Origin: Oceanobacillus bengalensis
GTDB taxonomy: Bacteria; Bacillota; Bacilli; Bacillales; Amphibacillaceae
DNA: 64,000 nt
Direction: 5' to 3'
NCBI RefSeq assembly: GCF_003628445.1
Contig: NZ_RBZO01000004.1
Location: forward strand, 62,001-126,000
This document shows, piece by piece, positions 18,401 to 27,200 of the stretch. The first letter of the stretch is position 1; every line of letters starts with the position of its first letter. A program made the position numbers and the translations under genes. The notes beneath the pieces are model-generated. The model saw nothing but the letters and a program-made list of their open reading frames with translations. It was not told the origin of the DNA and ran no database searches.

Positions 18401-19094
18401 GAGAAGCAGGTGGCAAATCTGCATACCAATCGTAAAAGCTAAGCATTTGCCCACCCATTAAATGCATAAAACGACTACCAGCGGCATAACTGATCATCGA
18501 CATTGCTGGAATTGGTGAAAATCCGACATTACGATCTGGTCCATATTTTAATGTCGTATAAAGGGTTGATGCTGCGATAAGCTTTGTAACTTCATCCCAT
18601 TCTGCTCGAACGAGACCACCTTTTCCTCGTGCTTGTTTATAAGAGTTTGCTTTTTCTTTATCCTCTACAATGCTCTTCCAGGCATCAAGTGGACTATCGT
18701 GCGATGCTAGTGCTTCTCGCCATAAATTTAATAGTCTTTTTCGTATATAAGGATATTTCACACGTAATGGACTGTATATATACCACGAAAAGCTTGCACC
18801 TCTTGGACAGCCACGTGGTTCAAAGTCTGGCATATCAGGACCAGTACTTGGGTAATCCAATGCCTGTCCTTCCCACGTAACAATTCCGTCTTTTACGTAA
18901 ATATTCCAACTACATGACCCAGTACAGTTCACCCCATGTGTAGAACGAACTACTTTGTCATGTTGCCACCTTCTTCTATACACATTCTCCCAATCACGGT
19001 TACCTTCTTGCAATTCACTATGATTATCTGCATAGGTTTCTTTTGGTTTTAAATAATTCAATCGTTGCCAAAGTGGAGATGGTTTCTTTTTCAT
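15411..19094 (-). CDS. narG: Respiratory nitrate reductase alpha subunit NarG (copy 1)
   Basis: Catalytic subunit with the bis-MGD molybdenum centre that reduces nitrate to nitrite. Residues H53, C57, C61 and C96 fit the His-x3-Cys-x3-Cys plus Cys pattern of the FS0 [4Fe-4S] cluster. D222 in SFYDWYADLPPASPQ is the expected Asp ligand of molybdenum. The vestigial Tat-like RRRWQHD stretch near residue 40 is typical. At 1227 residues it is full length. GGAGGG precedes the ATG. It is the first gene of the long nar/moco unit, and a perfect FNR box lies 72 bases upstream. NarK-PAS diverges from it. Confidence 0.97.
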   Translation of the reverse strand: MKKKPSPLWQRLNYLKPKETYADNHSELQEGNRDWENVYRRRWQHDKVVRSTHGVNCTGSCSWNIYVKDGIVTWEGQALDYPSTGPDMPDFEPRGCPRGASFSWYIYSPLRVKYPYIRKRLLNLWREALASHDSPLDAWKSIVEDKEKANSYKQARGKGGLVRAEWDEVTKLIAASTLYTTLKYGPDRNVGFSPIPAMSMISYAAGSRFMHLMGGQMLSFYDWYADLPPASPQIWGDQTDVPESSDWFNSSYIMTWGSNVPMTRTPDAHFLVEARYKGTKVVSVSPDYAESTKFADDWLSVRQGTDGAVAMAMGHVILNEFYDKNKTPFFEDYALAYTDFPFSVRLKNENGRFTADRFLHAKDLGIESDNNEWKPAMFNKATNDFAIPQGTMGSRWDKEGKWNLRLIDENTGEKIEPTLSFLGMEDEVVLVHMPYFDAHEKRVLERAVPVRKVELNGKTEYIATVYDLMLANYGIDRGLGGEAASSYDDIAPFSPAWQEEITGVDRNLVIKIAREFAQNAIDTKGRSMIIMGAGINHWYHSDTIYRAIVNLVLMVGAQGVNGGGWAHYVGQEKLRPVEGWTAIQSAKDWGGPAKLQNGTSFFYFATDQWRYEETPISDLTAATVDKARYDHPGDYNVLAARLGWLPSYPTFNKNGIDLYNEAVAAGSETTEEIGKYVAKQLKEKKLQFAIEDPDDPVNFPRTLFVWRANLISSSGKGHEYFLRHLLGASHGLLNSDEDSIRPEEIKWHDKAPEGKVDLLVDLDFRMAGTGLYSDIILPASTWYEKQDLSSTDMHPFVHPFNSAISSPWEAKSDWDIFKALAKGVSDLAEEIDLDKQKEIVATPLNHDTTGEMAQAFGEIKDWSKGECEPIPGKTMPHIHVVERDFKQIYNKMTALGPNIAKGPYGIHGINWNMEKEYEQAKRTFGVIDNGSIADGCPDISNAKDACDAVLMLSSTTNGKVAVRAWEALEKQTNMELKDLATEREEELFTFENITAQPKTVISSPAFSGCEKDGRRYSPFTTNIERMVPFRTITGRQSYFLDHEMMKEFGESFAVFKPILNDRPFRSKRPDKEGKEITLNYLTPHNKWSIHSMYFDAQPMLTLFRGGPTIWLNKDDAAEIDVEDNEWIECFNRNGVVVARAVVSHRIPRTMAFMHHAQDRHIHTPGTKLTKNRGGTHNSPTRIHVKPTHMIGGYAQLSYGFNYYGPTGNQRDLNVVIRKMKEVDWLED

Positions 19095-19138
19095 CGTTGT
19101 CCCTCCAAATAAAGTTGCTTTAATTAACGCTTATGTTA

Positions 19139-19181
19139 AGTTAATCATTACTTGATTTTTGTGGATGTGAAAAACATCACA
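19139..19181 (-). promoter_or_regulatory. FNR-type promoter of narG copy 1
   Basis: The box at 19166-19181 reads TGTGA-AAAACA-TCACA, a perfect match to TGTGA-N6-TCACA. A weak -10 (TTAACT) lies at 19139-19144 at the class II spacing, 45 bases upstream of the narG ATG. Confidence 0.75.
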
Positions 19182-19262
19182 CCTGATTACGATGTCAAAA
19201 TTTGGTCATATTTATCATTTATGGAATGTCATCAACTTATTTCAAAAAATTGACACATGTTT

Positions 19263-19305
19263 TGTGATGTTTTTCACTTCTTAAAAAAAGTAGTCCGTTT
19301 AAACT
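19263..19305 (+). promoter_or_regulatory. FNR-type promoter of narK-PAS
   Basis: The box at 19263-19278 reads TGTGA-TGTTTT-TCACT, a perfect match to the Bacillus Fnr consensus. The hexamer TAAACT at 19300-19305 is 21 bases downstream, placing the box near -41.5. The narK-PAS start is at 19359. Confidence 0.75.
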
Positions 19306-19358
19306 GATAAGCATTAACAAATAATAAAATGAAGTATCTGAAAGGAAAGGTAGATTAC

Positions 19359-20861
19359 ATGAAAAAACCTGGTATTCAATTATCATTACAAACATCGAGT
19401 TTAGTTGTTGGTTTTATGGTATGGGTGCTTATTTCATCACTCATGTCCTATATTACCGTCGATATTCCACTCACATCTGGTCAGGCTTCCATCGTAACAG
19501 CGATTCCTGTTATTTTAGGATCGTTAATGCGGATTCCAATTGGTTTTTATGCAGACAGATTTGGTGCACGGATTATATTTCTAGTTAGTTTTCTTATCCT
19601 TTTATTTCCAGTCTTTTACCTAAGTGTTGCAGATTCATTTATTGATTTGGTAATTGGTGGGCTTATTTTAGGTATTGGTGGAGCTACCTTTTCTATTGGG
19701 GTTACCTCATTGCCGAAATATTATCCGAAAGAAAAACATGGATTTATTAACGGAGTATATGGGGTTGGTAATGTAGGTACTGCTATAACAACTTTTGGGG
19801 CACCGATTATCGCTGAATCCATCGGATGGCAAGGCGCAATACGTATCTTTTTAATTATTTTATTAGTATTCTCAGCATTAATCTTCCTTTTTGGTGACCG
19901 AAAAGAAGAAAAAGTTAAAAAATCAATGGTTGAACAAATTAAAGGTGTATATAAAAACTCAACGCTTTGGTTCCTTTGTTTGTTTTATTTCATCACATTC
20001 GGAGCATTTGTTGCCTTTACCATGTTCTTACCAAGTTTCTTAGTAGATAATTTTGGATTAGATCCTGTTGATGCAGGTATTAGGACAGCTATTTTTATAG
20101 CAATAGCTACCTTGTTACGACCAGTAGGTGGATTGTTAGCAGACAAATTTAACGCATTTGTTATCTTGATGTTCGTCTTTCTTGGTGTGGCATTTTCCGG
20201 CATATTGCTATCCTTCTCTCCAGATATTGCTTGGTACACGGTTGGAGCTTTAGCCGTTGCTATTACGGTTGGTATCGGGAACGGTACTGTATTTAAATTA
20301 GTTCCATTATATTTCTCAAATCAAGCAGGGATTGTTAATGGGATTGTTTCTGCAATGGGTGGTTTAGGTGGATTTTTCCCACCACTATTACTCACTGCAG
20401 TAGCAAATATGACTGGTCATCATGCGATTGCTTTTATGTTGATGTCCGAATTCGCATTGGTGAGTTTTGTAATTGTTATCTTTATGTATTATCAAGATCG
20501 CGTAAATATTGAAGGTAAGATTATTGAAGGTGCCGCTGAAGGAATCATGGTTACCAATAATAAAAGGATTATTCAAAACGTAAACCCAGCCTTTGAACGA
20601 ATAACTGGTTATACAAAAGAAGAAGCACATGGAAACACTCCAAAACTATTAAGTTCTGGAAAACACGGTCCTGACTTTTATAAGAAGATGTGGAATGCCA
20701 TTGATGAAAAAGGGTTCTGGGAAGGTGAAATTACCAATAAGCGAAAAAATGGAGAGCTTTATCAAGAATTATTAACCATAAGTCCTATAAGAAATAATGT
20801 TGGTGAGATTAAATATTATGTAGGCGTATTTAATGACATAACAGATGCAGAAAAATCCTGA
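19359..20861 (+). CDS. narK: Nitrate/nitrite transporter NarK fused to a C-terminal PAS sensor domain
   Basis: The first ~380 residues form a 12-helix major-facilitator transporter of the NarK/NasA group, with the family motifs RIPIGFYADRFGARI, GIGGATFSIGVTSLPKYYP and GNGTVFKLVPLYF. Residues about 384-500 are a complete PAS domain plus PAC segment (IMVTNNKRIIQNVNPAFERITGY onward, ending VGVFNDIT). The PAS stretch resembles flavin-type PAS domains such as NifL PAS1, including the Trp in GFWEGEITNKRKNG. I place the start at ATG 19359, which has GGAAAGG upstream; an earlier ATG at 19329 lacks a ribosome site. The product probably exchanges nitrate and nitrite, with the cytoplasmic PAS modulating activity by redox, oxygen or ligand. 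It has its own FNR promoter and terminator. Confidence 0.93.
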   Translation: MKKPGIQLSLQTSSLVVGFMVWVLISSLMSYITVDIPLTSGQASIVTAIPVILGSLMRIPIGFYADRFGARIIFLVSFLILLFPVFYLSVADSFIDLVIGGLILGIGGATFSIGVTSLPKYYPKEKHGFINGVYGVGNVGTAITTFGAPIIAESIGWQGAIRIFLIILLVFSALIFLFGDRKEEKVKKSMVEQIKGVYKNSTLWFLCLFYFITFGAFVAFTMFLPSFLVDNFGLDPVDAGIRTAIFIAIATLLRPVGGLLADKFNAFVILMFVFLGVAFSGILLSFSPDIAWYTVGALAVAITVGIGNGTVFKLVPLYFSNQAGIVNGIVSAMGGLGGFFPPLLLTAVANMTGHHAIAFMLMSEFALVSFVIVIFMYYQDRVNIEGKIIEGAAEGIMVTNNKRIIQNVNPAFERITGYTKEEAHGNTPKLLSSGKHGPDFYKKMWNAIDEKGFWEGEITNKRKNGELYQELLTISPIRNNVGEIKYYVGVFNDITDAEKS

Positions 20862-20888
20862 GTTTCGTTGCTCAGGATTTTTGTTTTT
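20851..20888 (+). terminator. Terminator of narK-PAS
   Basis: The inverted repeat AAAATCCTGAG/CTCAGGATTTT with an 8-base loop is followed by a T-rich run. The stop codon lies within the left arm. Confidence 0.85.
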
Positions 20889-20942
20889 ACACTTTTAAAT
20901 TACTTTTCAATCTTTATAATTAACAACAGCTATGACGGTTAT

Positions 20943-21365
20943 TGTATAAATTGTTGATTTCTTTAATTCAGAGTTTTCCTAAATACACCGTTCCGGAAAC
21001 ACACTTCGCTTTCCACGGGCGGCTGATGAGCCTCCTTCGTGCTAACGCACTACGTAGTCTCACCTAGGCCTTTCCTCCCGTAGGAGTCTTCGTGTGTTTC
21101 CTCCACTGAGTTTAAGTTACTAACCATTATCTCCTACAATACGGAAAGTCAAAAAGCATTGTACTACCTTACTAGGCCGGGTGAGTGGAGGGCGGTGACT
21201 CCTGCGGGAATAGCACGAGTCCGAAGACCCCGCAGGAAGGGCTTTTCTTCCGAGGAGGGCTGAGGCCGTGCCCTAAGGTCCGCATCCGCCCGGAGCGATC
21301 CCGGACGGCGAGAGTTGCTCAAAATTAAGATAATCTGAATTAAGTAATTCCACAATTTGTATCAA
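20943..21365. repeat. Composite structured repeat, copy R3
   Basis: This lies between the convergent genes narK-PAS and narI of operon 2. Terminal inverted repeats are near 20943-20972 and 21332-21364. Module A (20990-21110) is closed by GGAAACACAC at 20995-21004 and GTGTGTTTCC at 21092-21101. Module B (21178-21305) is closed by GGGCGG at 21190-21195 and CCGCCC at 21286-21291, replacing the CAGAAT-type stem of the other copies. Open frames here are palindrome artefacts. Confidence 0.85.
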
Positions 21366-21388
21366 CTACTGACTAAATTTTTCTTAAA

Positions 21389-21432
21389 AAAAGAAATAAG
21401 AATCAGAAGTAATTTTCTCTCTTCTGATTCTT
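21389..21432 (-). terminator. Terminator of the second nar operon
   Basis: On the minus strand AAGAATCAGAAG (21432-21421) pairs with CTTCTGATTCTT (21409-21398), followed by a T-rich stretch, just after the narI stop. Confidence 0.8.
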
Positions 21433-21441
21433 GCTAATTTA

Positions 21442-22134
21442 TTATCCTTGCCTTCTATAATTCGAACGTGAACGATACTGTTGTGGCGATCTTGCTGGAT
21501 ATCTGATTGGAAAACTAAATATATGAACCAGCTTCGTGAACGGAATAGAGGCAAATAATGCAAATGCCGATAAAACGTGAAGCTTAAATATAAATGGTAC
21601 ACCACTCATTAATTCATATTTAGGCATGAACACAAAAAGACTACGGAACCATGGACCAATCGTCTCACGGTATTCATATGCAACAACAGTAGTATTAAAA
21701 ATTATTGTCATATATGTTCCTGTTCCAGCAACAAACAATAGTGCAAGAACCGTAAAGAAATCAGCAAATCCAGCCTTAATTCGTACAGGATCAATTGTTA
21801 TTTTACGAATTAACAAAATGATAAGACCCGCAACAACCATTAATCCTGCAAGACCTCCACCCCAAATTGCTCCAATATGATAAAGATGATCTGATATTCC
21901 TAATCCTTGGTAAAATTCCATTGGGATAACCATCCCCATCACGTGACCAATAAACGCTAAAACGATACCGTAGTGAAAAAGTGGAGAACCAATCCGTAAC
22001 CATTTTTTCTCAAAAAAGTTTGTTGAAGGTGCAGCCCAAGTAAGCTGGCGGAATGCATATCGATAAAGGAGACCTAAAATCATGATTGTTACCGTAATAT
22101 ATGGGAATATGACCCACCAAAAAATATCGGCCAT
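21442..22134 (-). CDS. narI: Respiratory nitrate reductase gamma subunit NarI (copy 2)
   Basis: Membrane cytochrome b subunit of the second nitrate reductase. I choose ATG 22134, 8 bases after AAAGGAGGG; a longer frame to 22176 overlaps narJ. The 230 residues hold five helices. Candidate heme-ligand histidines are in LFHYGIVLAFIGHVMG, FKLHVLSAFALFA and KLVHIFSFPIRYP. The C-terminal tail is arginine- and serine-rich. Last gene of narG2H2J2I2, ending at an intrinsic terminator. Confidence 0.95.
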   Translation of the reverse strand: MADIFWWVIFPYITVTIMILGLLYRYAFRQLTWAAPSTNFFEKKWLRIGSPLFHYGIVLAFIGHVMGMVIPMEFYQGLGISDHLYHIGAIWGGGLAGLMVVAGLIILLIRKITIDPVRIKAGFADFFTVLALLFVAGTGTYMTIIFNTTVVAYEYRETIGPWFRSLFVFMPKYELMSGVPFIFKLHVLSAFALFASIPFTKLVHIFSFPIRYPARSPQQYRSRSNYRRQG

Positions 22135-22172
22135 ACATGTCCCTCCTTTAAATGTAATTGGATGCCTAACAA

Positions 22173-22775
22173 TCATTGATACATGATAGGATAAGGCAGT
22201 TCTTCCAAGTCTGCTTCTTCTCTTCCTGATTCCAATTGTTTTATTTCTTCTTTCGACGGAGTAGGGAATACATGTTTCATTAACATAACAAGAATTCGAG
22301 CATATGGATTTGCCTCATCCACGTGTTCCAGCATATAAGAAATAGCTACAGAAACTCGTTTTTCTATGCGCTCTACTTCTGGTTTTTTCGGTGCCACTGC
22401 TAAAAACTCTAATAACATCGGAATGTAATCAACCAATTCTTCTCCAACACGTTCAAATCCTGATTGGTTAATAACTTTTTGGAGTTTAATCAGTGCTGCT
22501 CCTCTTTTTGTACTATCCCCTAGCTCATGTGCCGTTAGATATAAGCCTAATTTCGACTTCAAATCAAAGGTTTCAACATACAATTCCTGGATTTCTCTTG
22601 AACTTAAAGAAGACAAAGGAACGTATGCCTTCTTTAATTCTTCTTTAAGAGATTCCACTTCAATAGCCTCATCCATTAGGTCATTCATTTCATTACTTAT
22701 CTTCCCAAAATCTTCGGTAGGATATCCCAATAATCGAGAAGCCATTACTAAAATGACTCGTTTTTCCTGGTTCAT
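22173..22775 (-). CDS. narJ: Nitrate reductase assembly chaperone NarJ (copy 2)
   Basis: TorD/NarJ-family maturation chaperone for the second NarGH. The 200 residues contain VMASRLLGYPTEDF near the start and the signature LYVETFDLKSKLGLYLTAHELGDSTKRGAAL. It is longer than copy 1 (176) because of an acidic C-terminal tail (GREEADLEELPYP). The start overlaps the narH stop by 4 bases, so in this operon GHJI are contiguous, unlike operon 1. Confidence 0.94.
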   Translation of the reverse strand: MNQEKRVILVMASRLLGYPTEDFGKISNEMNDLMDEAIEVESLKEELKKAYVPLSSLSSREIQELYVETFDLKSKLGLYLTAHELGDSTKRGAALIKLQKVINQSGFERVGEELVDYIPMLLEFLAVAPKKPEVERIEKRVSVAISYMLEHVDEANPYARILVMLMKHVFPTPSKEEIKQLESGREEADLEELPYPIMYQ

Positions 22776-24280
22776 AATTTATCTCTCACCTTCATCAAAC
22801 CAATTGTCAGATTTTCACCTTCTGCTGGTGCTAAATCTTCAAGACTACATGTCCCTTGCTTATAATGTAAGTCATCATCCATTTCTCTACGACCAGTTGG
22901 AATGACGTAACGTTCATCATATTTTGCGATTCCTAACAGTCTTGCCATCTCTTCAATTTCCTCTGGTGAGGTATTCGCCTCTTTCACTAATTCACTTTGT
23001 CTAAATTCATCGACTCCTCCGACTGTCTTTCCACGCATGTATACGCGCATCGCAGATAACTTCAGAAGAACTTTACGAACAACTTCTTTATCATCTGCTG
23101 CAAGTATTGACGCAAGATATTCAATCGGGATACGCATTTGGTCAACCGCTGGAATATAACCATCCGTATTTAGCTCATCTTCATTTGTAATATGGTTCAT
23201 AATCGGGCTAAGTGGTGGTACATACCAAACCATTGGCATTGTGCGATATTCGGGATGTAGTGGTAATGCAATTTTCCATTTAATGGCCATCTTGTAAACT
23301 GGCGAATCTTTAGCCGCTTCTAGCCATGCATCCGTAATTCCCGCTTCTTTTGCTTTTTCCTGCACTTCTGGGTCAAATGGATCTAGGAAACAACCAAGCT
23401 GTGCTTCATATAAATCTTGCGGGTCCTTTACAGATGCAGCTTCTTTTACTTTATCAGCATCATATAAAACAACCCCAATATAGCGGATACGTCCAACACA
23501 TGTTTCGGAACAAATCGTTGGAAGTCCTGCTTCTGTTCTTGGGTAACAGAAATTACATTTTTCCGCTTTATGTGTATGCCAGTTGTAGTAAACCTTATGG
23601 TATGGGCAACCATTCTGGCAAAAACGCCAACCACGGCAAGCATCATGATCGACAAGAACAATTCCATCCTCATCTCGTTTGTACAATGCTCCTGTTGGAC
23701 AAGAAGCAACACAGGATGGATTTAGGCAATGTTCACAAATTCTTGGAAGGTACATCATAAATGTTTTTTCATATTCCATTTTGATATGTTCTTGCATTTT
23801 TTGAACATTTGGGTCAAGTGGAACGATTTCACTTCCACCAGCTAAATCGTCATCCCAGTTAGAGCCCCATTCTGGTTTATCGATAAATTTCCCAGTTATT
23901 TGTGACACCGGTCTTGCTACAGGAAGATTTTCCTTCTTCGGGCTATGGATGAGATTATCATAATCATATGTCCACGGCTCATAAAAATCTTCCATTTCTG
24001 CCATATTTGGATTGTAAAAAATGTTAGCAAGTTTCGTAATTGGCCCACCTGCACGAAGCGTAAGTTTTCCATTCTTTAGTTCCCAGCCACCTTTATAGCG
24101 GTCGGTATCTTCCCAGCGTTTCGGGTACCCAGGGCCTGGACGTGTTTCTACGTTGTTAAACCACATGTATTCTGTTCCAGGTCTATTCGTCCATGTGTTT
24201 TTACAGGTTACGGAGCAAGTATGACAACCAATACATTTATCTAGGTGCATTACCATTGCAACCTGTGCTTTAATTCTCAA
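22772..24280 (-). CDS. narH: Respiratory nitrate reductase beta subunit NarH (copy 2)
   Basis: Four-cluster electron-transfer subunit, 502 residues. The N-terminal cysteine group is at C16, C19, C22 and C26; later groups are in CEHCLNPSCVASCP, ACRGWRFCQNGCP and KCNFCYP with CSETC. The Trp of CRGWRFC marks the [3Fe-4S] site. It has a different C-terminal tail from copy 1 (EDLAPAEGENLTIG). It overlaps narG by 11 bases, the same arrangement as in operon 1. Confidence 0.96.
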   Translation of the reverse strand: MRIKAQVAMVMHLDKCIGCHTCSVTCKNTWTNRPGTEYMWFNNVETRPGPGYPKRWEDTDRYKGGWELKNGKLTLRAGGPITKLANIFYNPNMAEMEDFYEPWTYDYDNLIHSPKKENLPVARPVSQITGKFIDKPEWGSNWDDDLAGGSEIVPLDPNVQKMQEHIKMEYEKTFMMYLPRICEHCLNPSCVASCPTGALYKRDEDGIVLVDHDACRGWRFCQNGCPYHKVYYNWHTHKAEKCNFCYPRTEAGLPTICSETCVGRIRYIGVVLYDADKVKEAASVKDPQDLYEAQLGCFLDPFDPEVQEKAKEAGITDAWLEAAKDSPVYKMAIKWKIALPLHPEYRTMPMVWYVPPLSPIMNHITNEDELNTDGYIPAVDQMRIPIEYLASILAADDKEVVRKVLLKLSAMRVYMRGKTVGGVDEFRQSELVKEANTSPEEIEEMARLLGIAKYDERYVIPTGRREMDDDLHYKQGTCSLEDLAPAEGENLTIGLMKVRDKL

Positions 24281-27200
24281 GCCAATCTACCTCCTTAAGC
24301 GGTCTGACAATAGCCATCGTGTCGCGCTGATGACCTGTTGGGCCGTAATAATTAAATCCATAACTAAGCTGTGAATATCCACCAATCATATGGGTTGGTT
24401 TTAACGTGATTCTTGTTACACTGTTATGTGTTCCACCACGCTTTTTATTAATAGCAGTTCCAGGAACTCCCATCGTTCTGTCTTGGGCATGGTACATATA
24501 AACCATTCCCTTAGGTATTCGATACGTAAGAACAGCCCTGGCAGCAATTACACCATTTCGGTTATACACTTCTATAAAGTCATTATCCTTAATTCCAATA
24601 GAAGCACCGTCTTCTTCATTCATCCAAACAACCTGCCATCCTCTAAATAATTGAGTCATTGGCATTGCTTCTGTGAACATGGTATGGATACCCCATTTTT
24701 GGTGTGGAGTAAGGTAACGAACAGTAATTGATTTCCCGTTATCTTCCACGCCTTTATCACGTTTTAAGAAAGGTCCTTTATTAAGTGGTGGCAAATATAA
24801 AGGAAGACCTTCCCCAAAATCAAGTATCATTTCGTGGTCCAAATAAAAGCTTTGTCTACCAGTTAACGTACGCCATGGGATGTTATATTCCGTATTCACT
24901 GTGAATGGAGAATAACGTCTGCCGTCTTTTTCCATCCCACTCCATACCGGAGTTGAAATGGATGTTCGTGGTTGAATCGTTAATTCCCTTAACGTGAAAT
25001 CTTCCTCTGCTCTTTCTTCAGCTATTTCAGTTAACTTCTGCCCCGTTTTTGCTTCTAATGATTTCCAGCCTTCAACAGCACGTTTACCATTAGAGGCACC
25101 AGACATAAGCAAAATCGCATCAATTGCTTTTTTATCGGTATATAAATCAGGATTTCCTTTACCAATTCCTTCTTTTTTTGAAACGCCAAGCCTCGATTTT
25201 AATTCTTCAAAGACTTTTTCACCAGGGATTTTAACGCCTTTACCACCATAGCCTTTCTTCATTTCAGGACCAACTGTAATCATTTTTTCATAGACTTTAG
25301 GGAAATCACGCGGAATAACTTGTAAGTTTGGCATTGTTTTTCCAGGAATTGCTTCCACTTCCCCTGTACGCCAATCTTTTATTTTCCCAAATGCTTGCGC
25401 GATTTCATCTTGAGAATCCTTACCAAGTGGTCGCATAAGTAATTCTTCCGTTGCTGGCAAATGTTCTTCCGCTAGTTCTGAGAATACCTTTGCAATTTCA
25501 CGGAATGAATCCCAATCACTTTTCGCTTGCCATGGTGGTGATATCGCTGCATTAAATGGATGGATAAATGGATGCATATCTGTACTACTAATATCAAATT
25601 TTTCATACCAAGTTGCAGCTGGTAAAACGATGTCTGAAAATAACCCAGAGCTTGTCATTCGGAAATCAATGCTGACAAATAGGTCGGTTTTTCCTTCTGG
25701 TGGTTCTTCAGATACATTCACCGTTTCTGGTTGCCAAGAATTTTTGGCATCTGTCATCACCTGATGGTCTCCACCAATTAAATGCTTCGCAAAATACTCA
25801 TGACCTTTTCCACTATCGCCAAGTAGGTTTGAGCGCCAATTAAAGAATACTCTTGGGAAATTTCGTGGATCGTTCGGATTTTCAATTGCCCACTCTATTT
25901 CTCCTGCTTTAATCTTACGTACCACATCATCAATGACTTCCTTGTCAGTCTTCGCCCCACTCTCCCTGCTTTCTTTCACAATGTCAATCGAGTTTTGTGA
26001 AAACTGCGGGAAAGATGGCAGCCAACCTAGTCTTGCAGATAGTGCATTTACATCTGCTGGATGCATGTTGTTGTATTTACTACTCCAAGTTGTGTTTTCC
26101 TTGTTAATTTCCGATTCATAGCGGAACTGTTCGGTTGCAAAGTAAAAGAAAGATGTTCCATTTTGAAGTCTTGCAGCATTTCCCCAGTCACTTGCAAAGG
26201 AAACCACATTCCATCCCTCTGTTGGACGAACTTTTTCTTGACCAACATAATGCGCCCAACCACCACCGTTTACGCCTTGAGATCCAGTTAATAGGATAAG
26301 GTTTAAAATCGCACGGTAAATTTGGTCACTATGGTACCAGTGGTTCGTTCCACCACCTAATGCAATCATTGATTTTCCTTTTGTCCGAGCTGCATTATCT
26401 GCAAATTCTTTGGCAATTTGAATGACATGATTTTTATTTACACCAGTAATGCTCTCCTGCCAAGCTGGTGTATAGGGTTTATCATCATTATAATCTTTTG
26501 GATAATCTCCAAGTAGACCCCTGTCCACCCCAACATGGGCCATCATCAGGTCATAGACAGTCGTTACGATTAACTTATTTCCAATAGAATCAGTAATATG
26601 TTTTACTGGTACCCCACGTGTTAACGTTCCACCGTCTTCTTCTGCAAAATACGGGAAAGTAACTTGGGTTACTTCATCGGAGTCATCGATAAAGCTGAGT
26701 TTCGGGTCAATCACGGAGCCATCTTCTTTTGTAAGATCTAAGTTCCAATTGCTTCCTCCGTCCCAACGATGGCCTTGCGTACCATTTGGAACTTCAATTT
26801 GACTTGTACTTTCGTCCCACACTGCTGTTTTCCATTCATCAAGTTTATGTGAATCATTCAAGTCGGATGCTCTAAAGAATCGGTCTGTTCGATATTCTTC
26901 GCCATGTTCCCTTAAAATAACTAGGAAAGGAAGGTCCGTAAATTTCTTCACATAATCTACAAAATAAGGAGTCTGTTGTTTTACATAAAATTCCTTTAAA
27001 ATAACATGCGTCATTGCCATCGCAAGTGCTCCGTCCGTCCCAGCTCTTGCTGGAAGCCACAGGTCAGCAAATTTTTCATATTCTGCGTAATCTGGACTAA
27101 CCCCGACAACCTTTGTTCCGTTATACCTCGCCTCGACCATAAAATGCGCATCAGGTGTACGCGTTTGCGGTAGATTCGTTCCCCAAATAATAAAGTATTT

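Noticed and set aside
21164-21355. A 63-codon minus-strand frame in repeat R3.
   Set aside because: It is an artefact of the GC-rich repeat; no ribosome site, low-complexity Arg/Pro-rich translation.
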